A stretch of DNA of 64,000 nt from Maribacter aquivivus (GTDB taxonomy: Bacteria; Bacteroidota; Bacteroidia; Flavobacteriales; Flavobacteriaceae), in contig NZ_FQZX01000001.1 of NCBI RefSeq assembly GCF_900142175.1, positions 1,736,001-1,800,000 of the forward strand. The letters run 5' to 3'. Below, piece after piece: positions 35,839-43,707 of the stretch. How positions within the stretch are numbered: position 1 is the first letter of the stretch; each line of letters opens with the position of its first letter. The notes beneath the pieces were generated by a model that saw only the letters and a program-made list of their open reading frames with translations, was not told where the DNA came from and did not search any database. Position numbers and translations under genes: made by a program.

Positions 35839-35997
35839 TTTATATATTTTCGATAAAAATAGGGGATTTTTAACCAAACCAAAAGGCAAGACCAGCCTTA
35901 AATATCACTACTTTTTAACATTTAACGTACGAACAGTACGAGCCTGAGTACAGAATTTACCGATGCGTACTTCTAATAGAATTTGTCAACTAAAACG

Positions 35998-36005
35998 TAT
36001 CTTTG
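35998..36005 (+). promoter_or_regulatory. Predicted -7 element immediately before queE
   Basis: TATCTTTG, an exact TAnnTTTG match, ends only 4 nt before the queE ATG at 36010. With normal spacing, transcription would begin at or next to the start codon, so the mRNA is predicted to be leaderless or nearly so. Confidence 0.55.
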
Positions 36006-36009
36006 CCGA

Positions 36010-36642
36010 ATGAAAAATGAGGAGGTACTTGAGAAAGTGAATAAAGGGGTGTATTTACCCTTAATGGAAGAGTTTTATACCATACAGGGTGAAGGCTTTC
36101 ATAAAGGAACTGCAGCTTACTTTATTCGTGTTGGAGGGTGTGATGTTGGTTGCCACTGGTGCGATGTAAAAGAGAGCTGGAATGCAGAAACGCATCCACC
36201 AACTGCCATTGAACAAATTGTTGATAATGCCGCTAAATATTCTGATACTATTGTTATTACAGGCGGAGAACCTTTAATGTGGGATATGGACCCAATTACA
36301 AAGGCATTAAAAGATAAAGGTCTAAAAACGCATATTGAAACTTCTGGTGCCTACACGCTTTCTGGCGATTGGGATTGGATCTGTCTTTCACCTAAGAAAA
36401 ATAAATTACCTGAAGGTCGTATCTACGACGAAGCCCATGAGCTTAAAGTCATTGTTTATAACAAGCATGATTTGATTTTTGCTGAAGAGCAAGCCGCTAA
36501 AACTAACACTGATTGTATTTTATATCTACAGCCAGAATGGAGTGTTAGGGATAAGGTAGTACCAATGATCGTTGACTATGTAATGAAAAACCCTAAATGG
36601 AAAGTGTCATTGCAAACACATAAGTATTTGAATATTCCTTAA
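36010..36642 (+). CDS. queE: 7-carboxy-7-deazaguanine synthase
   Basis: Radical SAM enzyme of queuosine and 7-deazapurine synthesis; it converts carboxy-tetrahydropterin to CDG. The 210-aa protein has the QueE N-terminal block PLMEEFYTIQGEGFHKGTAA, the radical-SAM cluster motif CDVGCHWC (CxxxCxxC), IVITGGEPLMW and LKTHIETSGAYTL, and ends LQTHKYLNIP. ATG 36010 is preferred over a TTG at 35983 because a promoter box lies between them and the family starts near here. Other queuosine genes are not in the window. Confidence 0.95.
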   Translation: MKNEEVLEKVNKGVYLPLMEEFYTIQGEGFHKGTAAYFIRVGGCDVGCHWCDVKESWNAETHPPTAIEQIVDNAAKYSDTIVITGGEPLMWDMDPITKALKDKGLKTHIETSGAYTLSGDWDWICLSPKKNKLPEGRIYDEAHELKVIVYNKHDLIFAEEQAAKTNTDCILYLQPEWSVRDKVVPMIVDYVMKNPKWKVSLQTHKYLNIP

Positions 36643-36658
36643 AATATAAGATTCTTAA

Positions 36659-37561
36659 TTAGCGACCTCCGTTAGCTTGAATATCTAATAAACATTCCGC
36701 ATCTAAAGGCACCGTGTTTGTGCTTTTAGCAGTATTCTGTTGTAGCAGGCTTAAAACGGTTGTGCCAGATAACCTACAGCTAGATTTTACGCCGTCTTCA
36801 TATTGGGCAAGGGCAGTTGATTGTAAAGATTTACCTGTTGATCCGCCAAATTGTAATTCTGAACGCATAAGGCAAACGGCTTGGTTACAATGATTATCAC
36901 CAACAAGCTGACCATCTTCATTTTCAGATTCAGACTCATGGTCATTGACCATATCAGAACCTAAATTGACTAAGCCAAATAAGTGTCCGAATTCATGATT
37001 TAAAGTAGTGGTTTCCACATCTGCCTCAGTAATAGAAGAGCTTAAACTTGCTAAATCTCTTACGGTAGCTTCATGTATAACCATAGAAGTGTTGCGGTAA
37101 ACAGCACCTAAGGTTACAAGACCGCCTTCTAGATCATCACCTTCTGCCGGTGCATCTGCAAAGTAAATATAGATAGCTAAGGTGCTGCCGGTATTAAAGG
37201 CTGTTCTGTTCCTAGTTTCTAAATCTGCAATTTCTTGTAGTGTAAGTTCATCTTCTGACGGACTAGATAATTCGTTATATACTAACTCAATATCTTCTTT
37301 GAATGTATGTTCTTGTAGATATTCTGTAAAATCTGCCATAGCAGCTTCAGTTGGTTTAAAACCGGTAACGTATGCTATTTCTATTAGAAGTTTATCATAG
37401 GTATCGTTAGAAAGAATGTCTTTTGCAGAATCTCCTGTTGCCAGTAAGTTAGCAGCTTTGTCAACTTTGGCTTCTGAGCTATCATTATCTGAAGAACTTT
37501 TAGAGCAAGAAACGGCAAATGCTACAATACTAATTAGCAATAAACTTTTGAACTTATTCAT
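36659..37561 (-). CDS. Zinc metallopeptidase lipoprotein
   Basis: A 300-aa lipoprotein (lipobox Cys19 in FAVSC) with a metzincin-like active site. The zinc motif is HEFGH (His189-Glu190-His193) in TTLNHEFGHLFGLVNLGSDM; the residue at the usual third-ligand position is Asn, and the likely third ligand is the His in MVNDHES, as in Bacteroidota membrane-metalloprotease relatives. CNQAVCLMR provides a Cys pair and Met-turn. The mature N-terminus is Ser/Asp-rich. It is convergent with queE, 16 nt away. The cleaved substrate is unknown. Confidence 0.8.
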   Translation of the reverse strand: MNKFKSLLLISIVAFAVSCSKSSSDNDSSEAKVDKAANLLATGDSAKDILSNDTYDKLLIEIAYVTGFKPTEAAMADFTEYLQEHTFKEDIELVYNELSSPSEDELTLQEIADLETRNRTAFNTGSTLAIYIYFADAPAEGDDLEGGLVTLGAVYRNTSMVIHEATVRDLASLSSSITEADVETTTLNHEFGHLFGLVNLGSDMVNDHESESENEDGQLVGDNHCNQAVCLMRSELQFGGSTGKSLQSTALAQYEDGVKSSCRLSGTTVLSLLQQNTAKSTNTVPLDAECLLDIQANGGR

Positions 37562-37606
37562 AAAATCGTTTTGTACAAATAGGATAACGAAAAAAAAGTA
37601 TCGCTA

Positions 37607-38320
37607 TTACTTCATATGCGTCAATCTTGCTAAATAGTCGTAATGTTCGCCCTCCATTACAAGCTCACATGTTAAATTACTATAATTTGCTGCTCTTTGT
37701 AGGGTGTTATAGTCTACATATAACCATGGGAAAGATTCGCTTTTCTCCTTTTTGTATTCCATTTCAAAGCTTACTTCGCCGTAGTAATTAACGTTATCTG
37801 GAATCCAGTACCCGCCATCTTCGTCATCTTCGAACATGTAAATAATGTCGCTGGAATCTAAGAGAATTTGTCCGCCGTCTTTTAAGTGTGATTTTAATTT
37901 AGAGAAAAAAGGTTCTAATCCGTCGAGGGTACCTGCTAACCCTACGCCGTTCATTAAAATTAGAATAGTATCAAATTGCTCACCTTCGTATTTTAGGAGT
38001 TCTGAGTGTGCAGTGTTTTTGAGTCCGCGTAATTTACTGACTTCAATAGCCCCTTTAGATGCATCTAGACCAGTAACCAATAGACCTTTTTCTTGTAAAT
38101 ACAGACTATGGCTACCTGCACCACAGCCAACATCTAGCACGTTGCCTTTGCATAATTGTAAAGCCTTTTGCTCTAGCTCTGGCATTTCTTTAAAACTCCT
38201 GAACATATATGGTAGTGGCAAAACATCGTCTTCAAGTAGAGATGAATACGTGGTAATATCTTCAGTATAGTTTCCGTTCTGATAATCTAAAAGTGCCGTA
38301 CCTAAAATGTCTTCTTTCAA
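37607..38320 (-). CDS. Class I SAM-dependent methyltransferase
   Basis: A 237-aa methyltransferase with a TTG start (no earlier or nearby ATG fits). Motif I is NVLDVGCGAGSHSLYLQEKG, followed by LVTGLDASKGAIEVSKLRGL, the motif around FDTILILMNGVGLAGTL and GGQILLDSSDI. The acceptor substrate is unknown. It is divergent from the cysteine-cluster gene at 38396, with about 75 nt between the starts, and convergent or tandem with no close partner. Confidence 0.88.
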   Translation of the reverse strand: MKEDILGTALLDYQNGNYTEDITTYSSLLEDDVLPLPYMFRSFKEMPELEQKALQLCKGNVLDVGCGAGSHSLYLQEKGLLVTGLDASKGAIEVSKLRGLKNTAHSELLKYEGEQFDTILILMNGVGLAGTLDGLEPFFSKLKSHLKDGGQILLDSSDIIYMFEDDEDGGYWIPDNVNYYGEVSFEMEYKKEKSESFPWLYVDYNTLQRAANYSNLTCELVMEGEHYDYLARLTHMK

Positions 38321-38384
38321 AATTCTTGTATTTCTAGTTGCAAAAGTCTCGCTTTTTGGTACTACTTCGCTAGTTTTGAAGAAT

Positions 38385-38392
38385 TAATTTTG
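38385..38392 (+). promoter_or_regulatory. Predicted -7 element immediately before the cysteine-cluster gene
   Basis: TAATTTTG (TAnnTTTG) ends 3 nt before the ATG at 38396, predicting a leaderless transcript. A second match, TAGTTTTG at 38371-38378, would give a leader of about 10 nt and is an alternative. Confidence 0.5.
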
Positions 38393-38395
38393 CAC

Positions 38396-38887
38396 ATGGA
38401 AGAGGTTTTACGAGAATTGCCGCAAAAGGCAAAAGAAAAACATAACGAGAATAAAAAGTTCTTTGTTAAGCTAAGAAAGAAGCCACCTAAGAATTTAGAT
38501 TATATCATGCAAGAACTGCATGAGGAGGAATTTGAGCGAACAGATTGCCTTACTTGTGCCAATTGCTGCCAAACCACAGGACCACTTTTTACAAATGCCG
38601 ATGTAGAGCGTATTTCAAAATCGTTTCGAATGAAACCCCAAAGATTCATAGAGACGTATTTAAGGGTCGATGAGGAGAACGATTTTGTGTTGCAAGAAAC
38701 GCCATGTACTTTTTTAGGAGCAGACAATTATTGTTCTATTTATGATGTACGCCCAAAGGCATGTCGCGAGTTTCCGCATACAGATAGAAAGAAGTTTCAG
38801 CAAATAAGCAATCTTACCCTTAAAAATGTAGCTATTTGCCCCGCTGCTTATAATATTGTGGAGGAAATGAAGAAGTTGATTAAGTAA
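38396..38887 (+). CDS. YkgJ-type cysteine-cluster protein
   Basis: A 163-aa protein with the zinc- or iron-chelating cysteine-cluster pattern: CLTCANCCQTTGPLF, then CTFLGADNYCSIYDVRPKAC followed by REFPH and a later Cys (VAICPAAYN). The family (UPF0153/YkgJ) probably binds an iron-sulphur or zinc site; function is unknown. The ATG at 38396 is favoured over the TTG two codons earlier, which lies in a promoter-like TAATTTTG. The N-terminal 30 residues are highly charged. The DTW gene follows about 50 nt later. Confidence 0.88.
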   Translation: MEEVLRELPQKAKEKHNENKKFFVKLRKKPPKNLDYIMQELHEEEFERTDCLTCANCCQTTGPLFTNADVERISKSFRMKPQRFIETYLRVDEENDFVLQETPCTFLGADNYCSIYDVRPKACREFPHTDRKKFQQISNLTLKNVAICPAAYNIVEEMKKLIK

Positions 38888-38939
38888 GTAGATAAATAAA
38901 GAGAATTTCATATTGCAAGTCGAAATAAATAATCCAAGA

Positions 38940-39635
38940 ATGAAGTGTTACAAATGCATGCGGCCATCGAGCACCTGTATTTGTAAACATATTAATACTG
39001 TCAAGACTAAAACACGTTTCATTATTTTGATGCACCCAAAAGAGTACAAGAAAGAAAAGAATGGAACAGGGTATATGACGAATCTTCAACTTGAGAATTC
39101 AGAAATTATAGTTGGTGTCGATTTTAGTAAGAATGATCGTGTAAATGAAATTTTGACTAATGAAGAAATTGGTTCATTCTTACTCTACCCTGGTAGAGAA
39201 AGTTTTAATCTATCTCAAAGAAAAGGTTCAGAAATGAATTCTTTTATGGGTAAAAATCCTCACCTCTTCATTCTTGATGGTACATGGCCCTGCGCCCGTA
39301 AAATGCTTAAGTTAAGTACCAACTTGCAAAAATTAAATAGAGTAAGTTTTGATAATAGTATAGAGTCAAAATTTATTATCAAGCAACAGCCAGAAGCGCT
39401 TTGCCTTAGTACGATTGAATCAGTATATACAGTTTTAAATTTATTGAAGAAGGGTGGGGTAGAACAATGCGATACGGCGGACTTCCTAATCCCCTTTGAA
39501 AAGATGATTGCCCATCAACTTAACTATATTCTAAACCCAAATAATAAAAACTATAGCTCAACTGCGAAAAGAGAGATTGGTCCGAAGACTATGTATAAGA
39601 ATAACAAGGAGAGAAATGTTGTTTTTGAGTTGTAG
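38940..39635 (+). CDS. DTW-domain protein (putative tRNA aminocarboxypropyltransferase)
   Basis: A 231-aa member of the DTW/TapT family, which transfers the aminocarboxypropyl group of SAM to uridine in tRNA (acp3U). Visible features are an N-terminal cysteine set CYKCMRPSSTCIC, a RFIILMHPKEYKKEKNGTGY block and the family motif LDGTWPCARKML, followed by SFDNSIESKFIIKQQPEALC and LSTIESVYTVLNLL. I start it at ATG 38940; a TTG at 38913 is less likely. tRNA modification is the best functional guess. The DTW motif identification is firm; the exact tRNA target is not known. Confidence 0.85.
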   Translation: MKCYKCMRPSSTCICKHINTVKTKTRFIILMHPKEYKKEKNGTGYMTNLQLENSEIIVGVDFSKNDRVNEILTNEEIGSFLLYPGRESFNLSQRKGSEMNSFMGKNPHLFILDGTWPCARKMLKLSTNLQKLNRVSFDNSIESKFIIKQQPEALCLSTIESVYTVLNLLKKGGVEQCDTADFLIPFEKMIAHQLNYILNPNNKNYSSTAKREIGPKTMYKNNKERNVVFEL

Positions 39636-39757
39636 TAGGTGTATTATACTTTAGTATTATTATAGATTTCAATTAAGATTATTAATTTGGAGACAATAAG
39701 GAAATAACATTTACGGTGACAGTTATAAATTGTCGATAAGCTAAAACTCGAACTTTT

Positions 39758-40522
39758 ATGATAAACTACATGCTTAAATTTAATGTTTCGGAAATTTCCA
39801 AAATTTTAGATATTGAGAAAAAATTAATTAAGAATTGGGTATTTCTCTTCTCTGAATTCTTGAGCCCTGAAGCCAGTCCTAAAAAAGGCATTGAACGTGA
39901 ATTTAACGCCGAAGATATTTGTACTCTTGGTTATATTTCATTTTATTGGGAAGAAAGTCCAGATTTTGAAAATATAAAATTCGGTTTGAACGGAGGGGGT
40001 CAATTTGAAAAGCCATTTACCGAGTTAGCAACTGAGGTGACACCTATTTTTATTGAGTATCCTGATGATATTTTAACAAGGAATGTTTGGATGATTGGCG
40101 GGATGGCTACAAATAATAATATTTTGTCTTTGGCTATTTCTTACAAAAAAGCTGGAGATATTTTAATCAATGGTGGTTTGAAAGCTGAGCAAAATAAGGA
40201 TTTGATTTATCCTGCTATTTTTAATTATCGACACTCTGTCGAGTTATATCTAAAATCAGTTCTTCCTAACTACAAAGACACTCATAACTTAAAGAACCTG
40301 TATAGGGATTTTAAGATTTTACTAAAAGAAAAGTCTAACGAGGATATTCCAACTTGGTTTGAAAATATTATAATTGCTTTTGATGACTATGATCCTAGAG
40401 GTACCTCCTTTAGATATGGATCTGAAGTCTATCAACGTGAACTGTTTGTGGATTTAGTTCATATTAAGAAAATGATGAATTACCTTTCTAAATCTATGAG
40501 TAACTTAGAAAATCTTAATTAA
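39758..40522 (+). CDS. MerR-like helix-turn-helix plus HEPN-like domain protein
   Basis: A 254-aa protein not assigned to a named family. Residues about 5-60 resemble a MerR-type HTH (KFNVSEISKILDIEKKLIKN, REFNAEDICTLGYIS). The C-terminal half has the pattern of HEPN-like helical proteins: PAIFNYRHSVELYLKSVLP, a following DTHNLKNLYRDFKILL and FDDYDPRGTSFRYGSEVYQ. HEPN domains occur in toxin-antitoxin and anti-phage RNases, but I see no clean RxxxxH catalytic motif, so an RNA- or nucleotide-binding role is possible. ATG 39758 is used; a second ATG lies 12 nt later. It is followed, across about 200 nt, by an EEP nuclease in the same orientation. Confidence 0.6.
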   Translation: MINYMLKFNVSEISKILDIEKKLIKNWVFLFSEFLSPEASPKKGIEREFNAEDICTLGYISFYWEESPDFENIKFGLNGGGQFEKPFTELATEVTPIFIEYPDDILTRNVWMIGGMATNNNILSLAISYKKAGDILINGGLKAEQNKDLIYPAIFNYRHSVELYLKSVLPNYKDTHNLKNLYRDFKILLKEKSNEDIPTWFENIIIAFDDYDPRGTSFRYGSEVYQRELFVDLVHIKKMMNYLSKSMSNLENLN

Positions 40523-40726
40523 AATAAAAACTAAAATTAAAGCTGGTTGTTGAATATAATCAGAGATTTTCATTTGTTATTGAATGATGATTTCTTAAGT
40601 AAAAGATTTGATTAATGTTGTATCTCGGTATAAAAACCACATCAAATTTTTTTTAAACATGCCAATACTAATACCTTAGTGTAAGATAAATTATAATCAG
40701 TTATACCTCAAAAAACAATATATCTA

Positions 40727-41431
40727 TTGAAAATTTTAACTTGGAATTGTAATGGTGCTTTGAGAAGGAAATTTGAGCATTTACTTGATTATGATGCAGA
40801 TATCAATGTGGTTCAAGAATGTGAGAATCCTGCGGAGACAACACATAAAGCTTATAATCAATTTGCACAAAATTACCTTTGGATAGGTGACAGTAAGAAT
40901 AAGGGAATAGGTGTTTTTGCTAAAGATTATATAAAATTAGAACGACTTAATTGGTCTAATAACTTCAAAGATCATCAGGTAAAACACTTTTTACCATGTT
41001 CTATTAATGGAGAATTTGACTTATTAGCTGTTTGGAATCATAGTAATAAATCTCCCACTTTCGGTTACATAGGTCAACTTTGGAAATATCTACAGATCAA
41101 TAAATCGCATCTAAATGAATGTTTGATTATCGGCGATTTTAATAGCAATAAGATTTGGGATAAATGGGATAGATGGTGGAACCACTCTAATGTTGTTGAA
41201 GAACTTAAAGAAATTGGTATAGAAAGTTTATATCATAAATCCTTTAAAGAAGAGCAAGGGCACGAGACTCAGCCAACCTTTTACCTTCAACGAAATTTAC
41301 AAAAATCGTATCATATTGATTATATTTTCGGAAGCCAAGAATTTGTAAAGAACATCAAAACAATCGAAATTGGACCAGTATCTTATTGGCTGAAAATCAG
41401 TGATCATCTACCCATAATCTGTGAGTTTTAG
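40727..41431 (+). CDS. Endonuclease/exonuclease/phosphatase (EEP) family protein
   Basis: A 234-aa protein with the EEP (DNase I-like) fold. The N-terminal KILTWNCNGALRRK supplies the Asn metal ligand; INVVQECE gives the Glu; LIIGDFNSNKIWD the Asp/Asn pair; HIDYIFGS and ISDHLPIICEF the catalytic Asp-His end. The substrate could be DNA, RNA or a phosphoester. The only start is TTG 40727; in-frame stops occur upstream at 40694. The region has short, AT-rich flanks. No signal peptide is present, so it acts in the cytoplasm. Confidence 0.85.
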   Translation: MKILTWNCNGALRRKFEHLLDYDADINVVQECENPAETTHKAYNQFAQNYLWIGDSKNKGIGVFAKDYIKLERLNWSNNFKDHQVKHFLPCSINGEFDLLAVWNHSNKSPTFGYIGQLWKYLQINKSHLNECLIIGDFNSNKIWDKWDRWWNHSNVVEELKEIGIESLYHKSFKEEQGHETQPTFYLQRNLQKSYHIDYIFGSQEFVKNIKTIEIGPVSYWLKISDHLPIICEF

Positions 41432-41625
41432 TAAATATTCAAGACTTGTATTTTTAAAACGGGATTCTTAAAAAGTAAATCTCATAGTTATAAAATCAAC
41501 AAAAGTTTATTATATTGGGTGATTAGTTGCGAATTTATCATAATTCATATTTTTTATTGACGATACAATAATTATGTGTTAGAAAGTTTATTTGCGGCTC
41601 ATAACTTAAACGACTCACTCTTTTA

Positions 41626-42480
41626 ATGGAACAAATTATAACATATTTCGAATCTATACCTGCAGCGCACAGATCACTTATTTTGGTTGGCGGAATCACA
41701 TTTTTTTGGATACTAGAAGGTATAGTACCCTTATTTAATGGAAGTTATAACAAATGGAAACATTCGCTGCCTAATTTTTTTTTCACACTTACTACGATAG
41801 TTATCAATTTTCCATTGGCGTTTTTGTTGCTAAAAACATCGGACTGGGCAGTTGCCAATGATTTCGGAATTATTAATTGGTTACCAGAAATGCCGTTATG
41901 GGCATATGTATTTTTAGGAGTTGCACTATTAGATTTAATTGGTGCCTATACTGCACATTTGGTAGAGCACCGCGTAAAACCTTTATGGATGGTGCATTTG
42001 GTGCATCATACGGATCATAATGTAGATACAACCACTGCAAACAGACATCATCCGTTAGAAAGTATCATTCGTTATATATTCACCTTAGTTGGAGTTTTTG
42101 TAGTTGGTGCACCTGTGGGAATAATTATGTTATACCAAAGTTTATCAGTAGTCTTATCTCAATTTAACCATGCGAATATAAAGTTGCCAAAAGGAGTTGA
42201 TAAAGCGATTAGTTATGTAATTATTTCACCAGATATGCATAAAGTGCATCATCATTATGTACTACCATATACAGATAGTAATTATGGGAATATCTTCTCT
42301 TGGTGGGATCGCTTATTTGGTACGTATATGCATTTAGATCGAGAGAAAATTATCTACGGTGTAGACACTTTTCCTGATGAGGTTGCAAACGGTCAAATTA
42401 GTTCGTTGTTGAAATATCCTTTTGTAGGGTATAGAAAGCCAACGACTGATATTGCTGGTGAGCAACCTTTAGTAAAGTAA
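41626..42480 (+). CDS. Sterol desaturase/fatty acid hydroxylase superfamily protein
   Basis: A 284-aa integral membrane di-iron enzyme. Histidine clusters define the family: HLVEHRVKPLW, HLVHHTDHNVDTTTANRHHP and DMHKVHHHYVLPYTDSNYGN. Hydrophobic segments lie at about residues 15-30, 45-70, 90-110 and 145-175. It probably hydroxylates or desaturates a lipid, carotenoid or sterol-like substrate, but which one cannot be told. It converges with namZ with 12 nt of overlap of the 3' ends. Confidence 0.9.
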   Translation: MEQIITYFESIPAAHRSLILVGGITFFWILEGIVPLFNGSYNKWKHSLPNFFFTLTTIVINFPLAFLLLKTSDWAVANDFGIINWLPEMPLWAYVFLGVALLDLIGAYTAHLVEHRVKPLWMVHLVHHTDHNVDTTTANRHHPLESIIRYIFTLVGVFVVGAPVGIIMLYQSLSVVLSQFNHANIKLPKGVDKAISYVIISPDMHKVHHHYVLPYTDSNYGNIFSWWDRLFGTYMHLDREKIIYGVDTFPDEVANGQISSLLKYPFVGYRKPTTDIAGEQPLVK

Positions 42481-43707
42481 ATACTTCGCCCTAATTTTCT
42501 TGAACTTTTCAATGTCTTCTTGCCAAGTCGCTTTTATTTCGGCATTGGTGGCGCCGGCTATAATTTGTTTTTGAAGTCTGTTATTACCTGCATGTTTGGT
42601 AAAACCACTAGTGATAAAGAATTTACTCTTGTCGACCGAATTCGTATAGGCGTCAATAATATAATCCATGGTTACTTCGTTCATACGCTCAGTTTTAGAT
42701 AAGTTTTTCCCATAGCACAACTTTCCTTCTTCCTTTGGATATTTAGAACCAAAATTTGGCTCAGGAGTATAGGTGAATTCATATACTTTTGAATCTAAAA
42801 ATGAAGCACCGTAGCGTTGAAACTGAAATTCCGTCCCGCGACCTGCATTAATGTTGGTGCCTTCAAACATTCCTAAACTTGGGTATAAGGTAATAGAAGT
42901 GTCATTTGGTAAGTTTGGTGAAGGGCGAATTGGTAAACTGTAAAACATATCATGCGTCCAGTTTTCTAAGGGAATTACGGTTAGGTCTACTTTTTTATCA
43001 CCTTCTAACCATAGTTCATCATTGATCATGTTGGCATATTCGCCAATGGTCATTCCGTATACTAATGGAATTTCAGTCATTCCCAGAAAAGAAGTGTGTG
43101 CAGCTTCCATAGTTGGTCCGTCAACATAATGTCCGTTCGGGTTTGGTCTGTCCAACACTAGAATAGGAATTCCTTTTTCGGCACAGGCTTCCATAACCAA
43201 CTGCATAGTAGAGATATAGGTGTAAAAGCGAACGCCTACATCTTGAATATCGAATAACACTAAATCTAAACCTTCTAATTGCTCTTGACTTGGTTTTCTA
43301 TTTTTACCGTGTAGCGATATTAAATCTAATCCTGTTTTTACATCTGTGCTATTTTTTACATGTTCACCTGCATCAAAATTACCTCTAAAACCATGTTCTG
43401 GTGCAAACACATGTTTAATGTCAACGTCTAAAGAAAGTAGGCTATCTACCAAATGGGTATGTCTGTCAGACTTAAATATTACACTGGTTTGGTTGGCAAC
43501 AATAGCGATTTTTTTTCCTTTTAAAAGTGGTACATATGCTTCCGTACGGTTGGCGGCGACTACAATTTCTTTTGCCTCTTGTTCAATTTTTGGTTCATCG
43601 GTTGGTGATGTGGTAATGGCTTGCTCTTTGGTTTCGTTTCCGCAGGTAGCCAATACCAAAAACCATAATAAAACTGTACTTTTGAAATTGGATAAAAATA
43701 ACATCAT
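42469..43707 (-). CDS. namZ: DUF1343 family, NamZ-type exo-beta-N-acetylmuramidase
   Basis: A 412-aa lipoprotein with signal FKSTVLLWFLVLATC (lipobox VLATC). The DUF1343 domain has GKKIAIVANQTSVIFKSDRH, HVFAPEHGFRGNFDAGE, GLDLVLFDIQDVGVRFYTYI, LDRPNPNGHYVDGP, and GRGTEFQFQRYGA. NamZ releases MurNAc from peptidoglycan fragments during cell-wall recycling. The start codon at 43707 abuts the TTG start (43708) of the divergent permease gene, so there is no intergenic space between the two. The ATG two codons later would only move this by a few bases. Confidence 0.88.
   Translation of the reverse strand: MMLFLSNFKSTVLLWFLVLATCGNETKEQAITTSPTDEPKIEQEAKEIVVAANRTEAYVPLLKGKKIAIVANQTSVIFKSDRHTHLVDSLLSLDVDIKHVFAPEHGFRGNFDAGEHVKNSTDVKTGLDLISLHGKNRKPSQEQLEGLDLVLFDIQDVGVRFYTYISTMQLVMEACAEKGIPILVLDRPNPNGHYVDGPTMEAAHTSFLGMTEIPLVYGMTIGEYANMINDELWLEGDKKVDLTVIPLENWTHDMFYSLPIRPSPNLPNDTSITLYPSLGMFEGTNINAGRGTEFQFQRYGASFLDSKVYEFTYTPEPNFGSKYPKEEGKLCYGKNLSKTERMNEVTMDYIIDAYTNSVDKSKFFITSGFTKHAGNNRLQKQIIAGATNAEIKATWQEDIEKFKKIRAKYLLY
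43677..43684 (+). promoter_or_regulatory. Predicted -7 element of the permease gene, inside the namZ coding start
   Basis: TACTTTTG, a TAnnTTTG match, lies 23 nt before the permease TTG start and inside the signal-peptide codons of the opposite-strand namZ gene. Confidence 0.45.
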
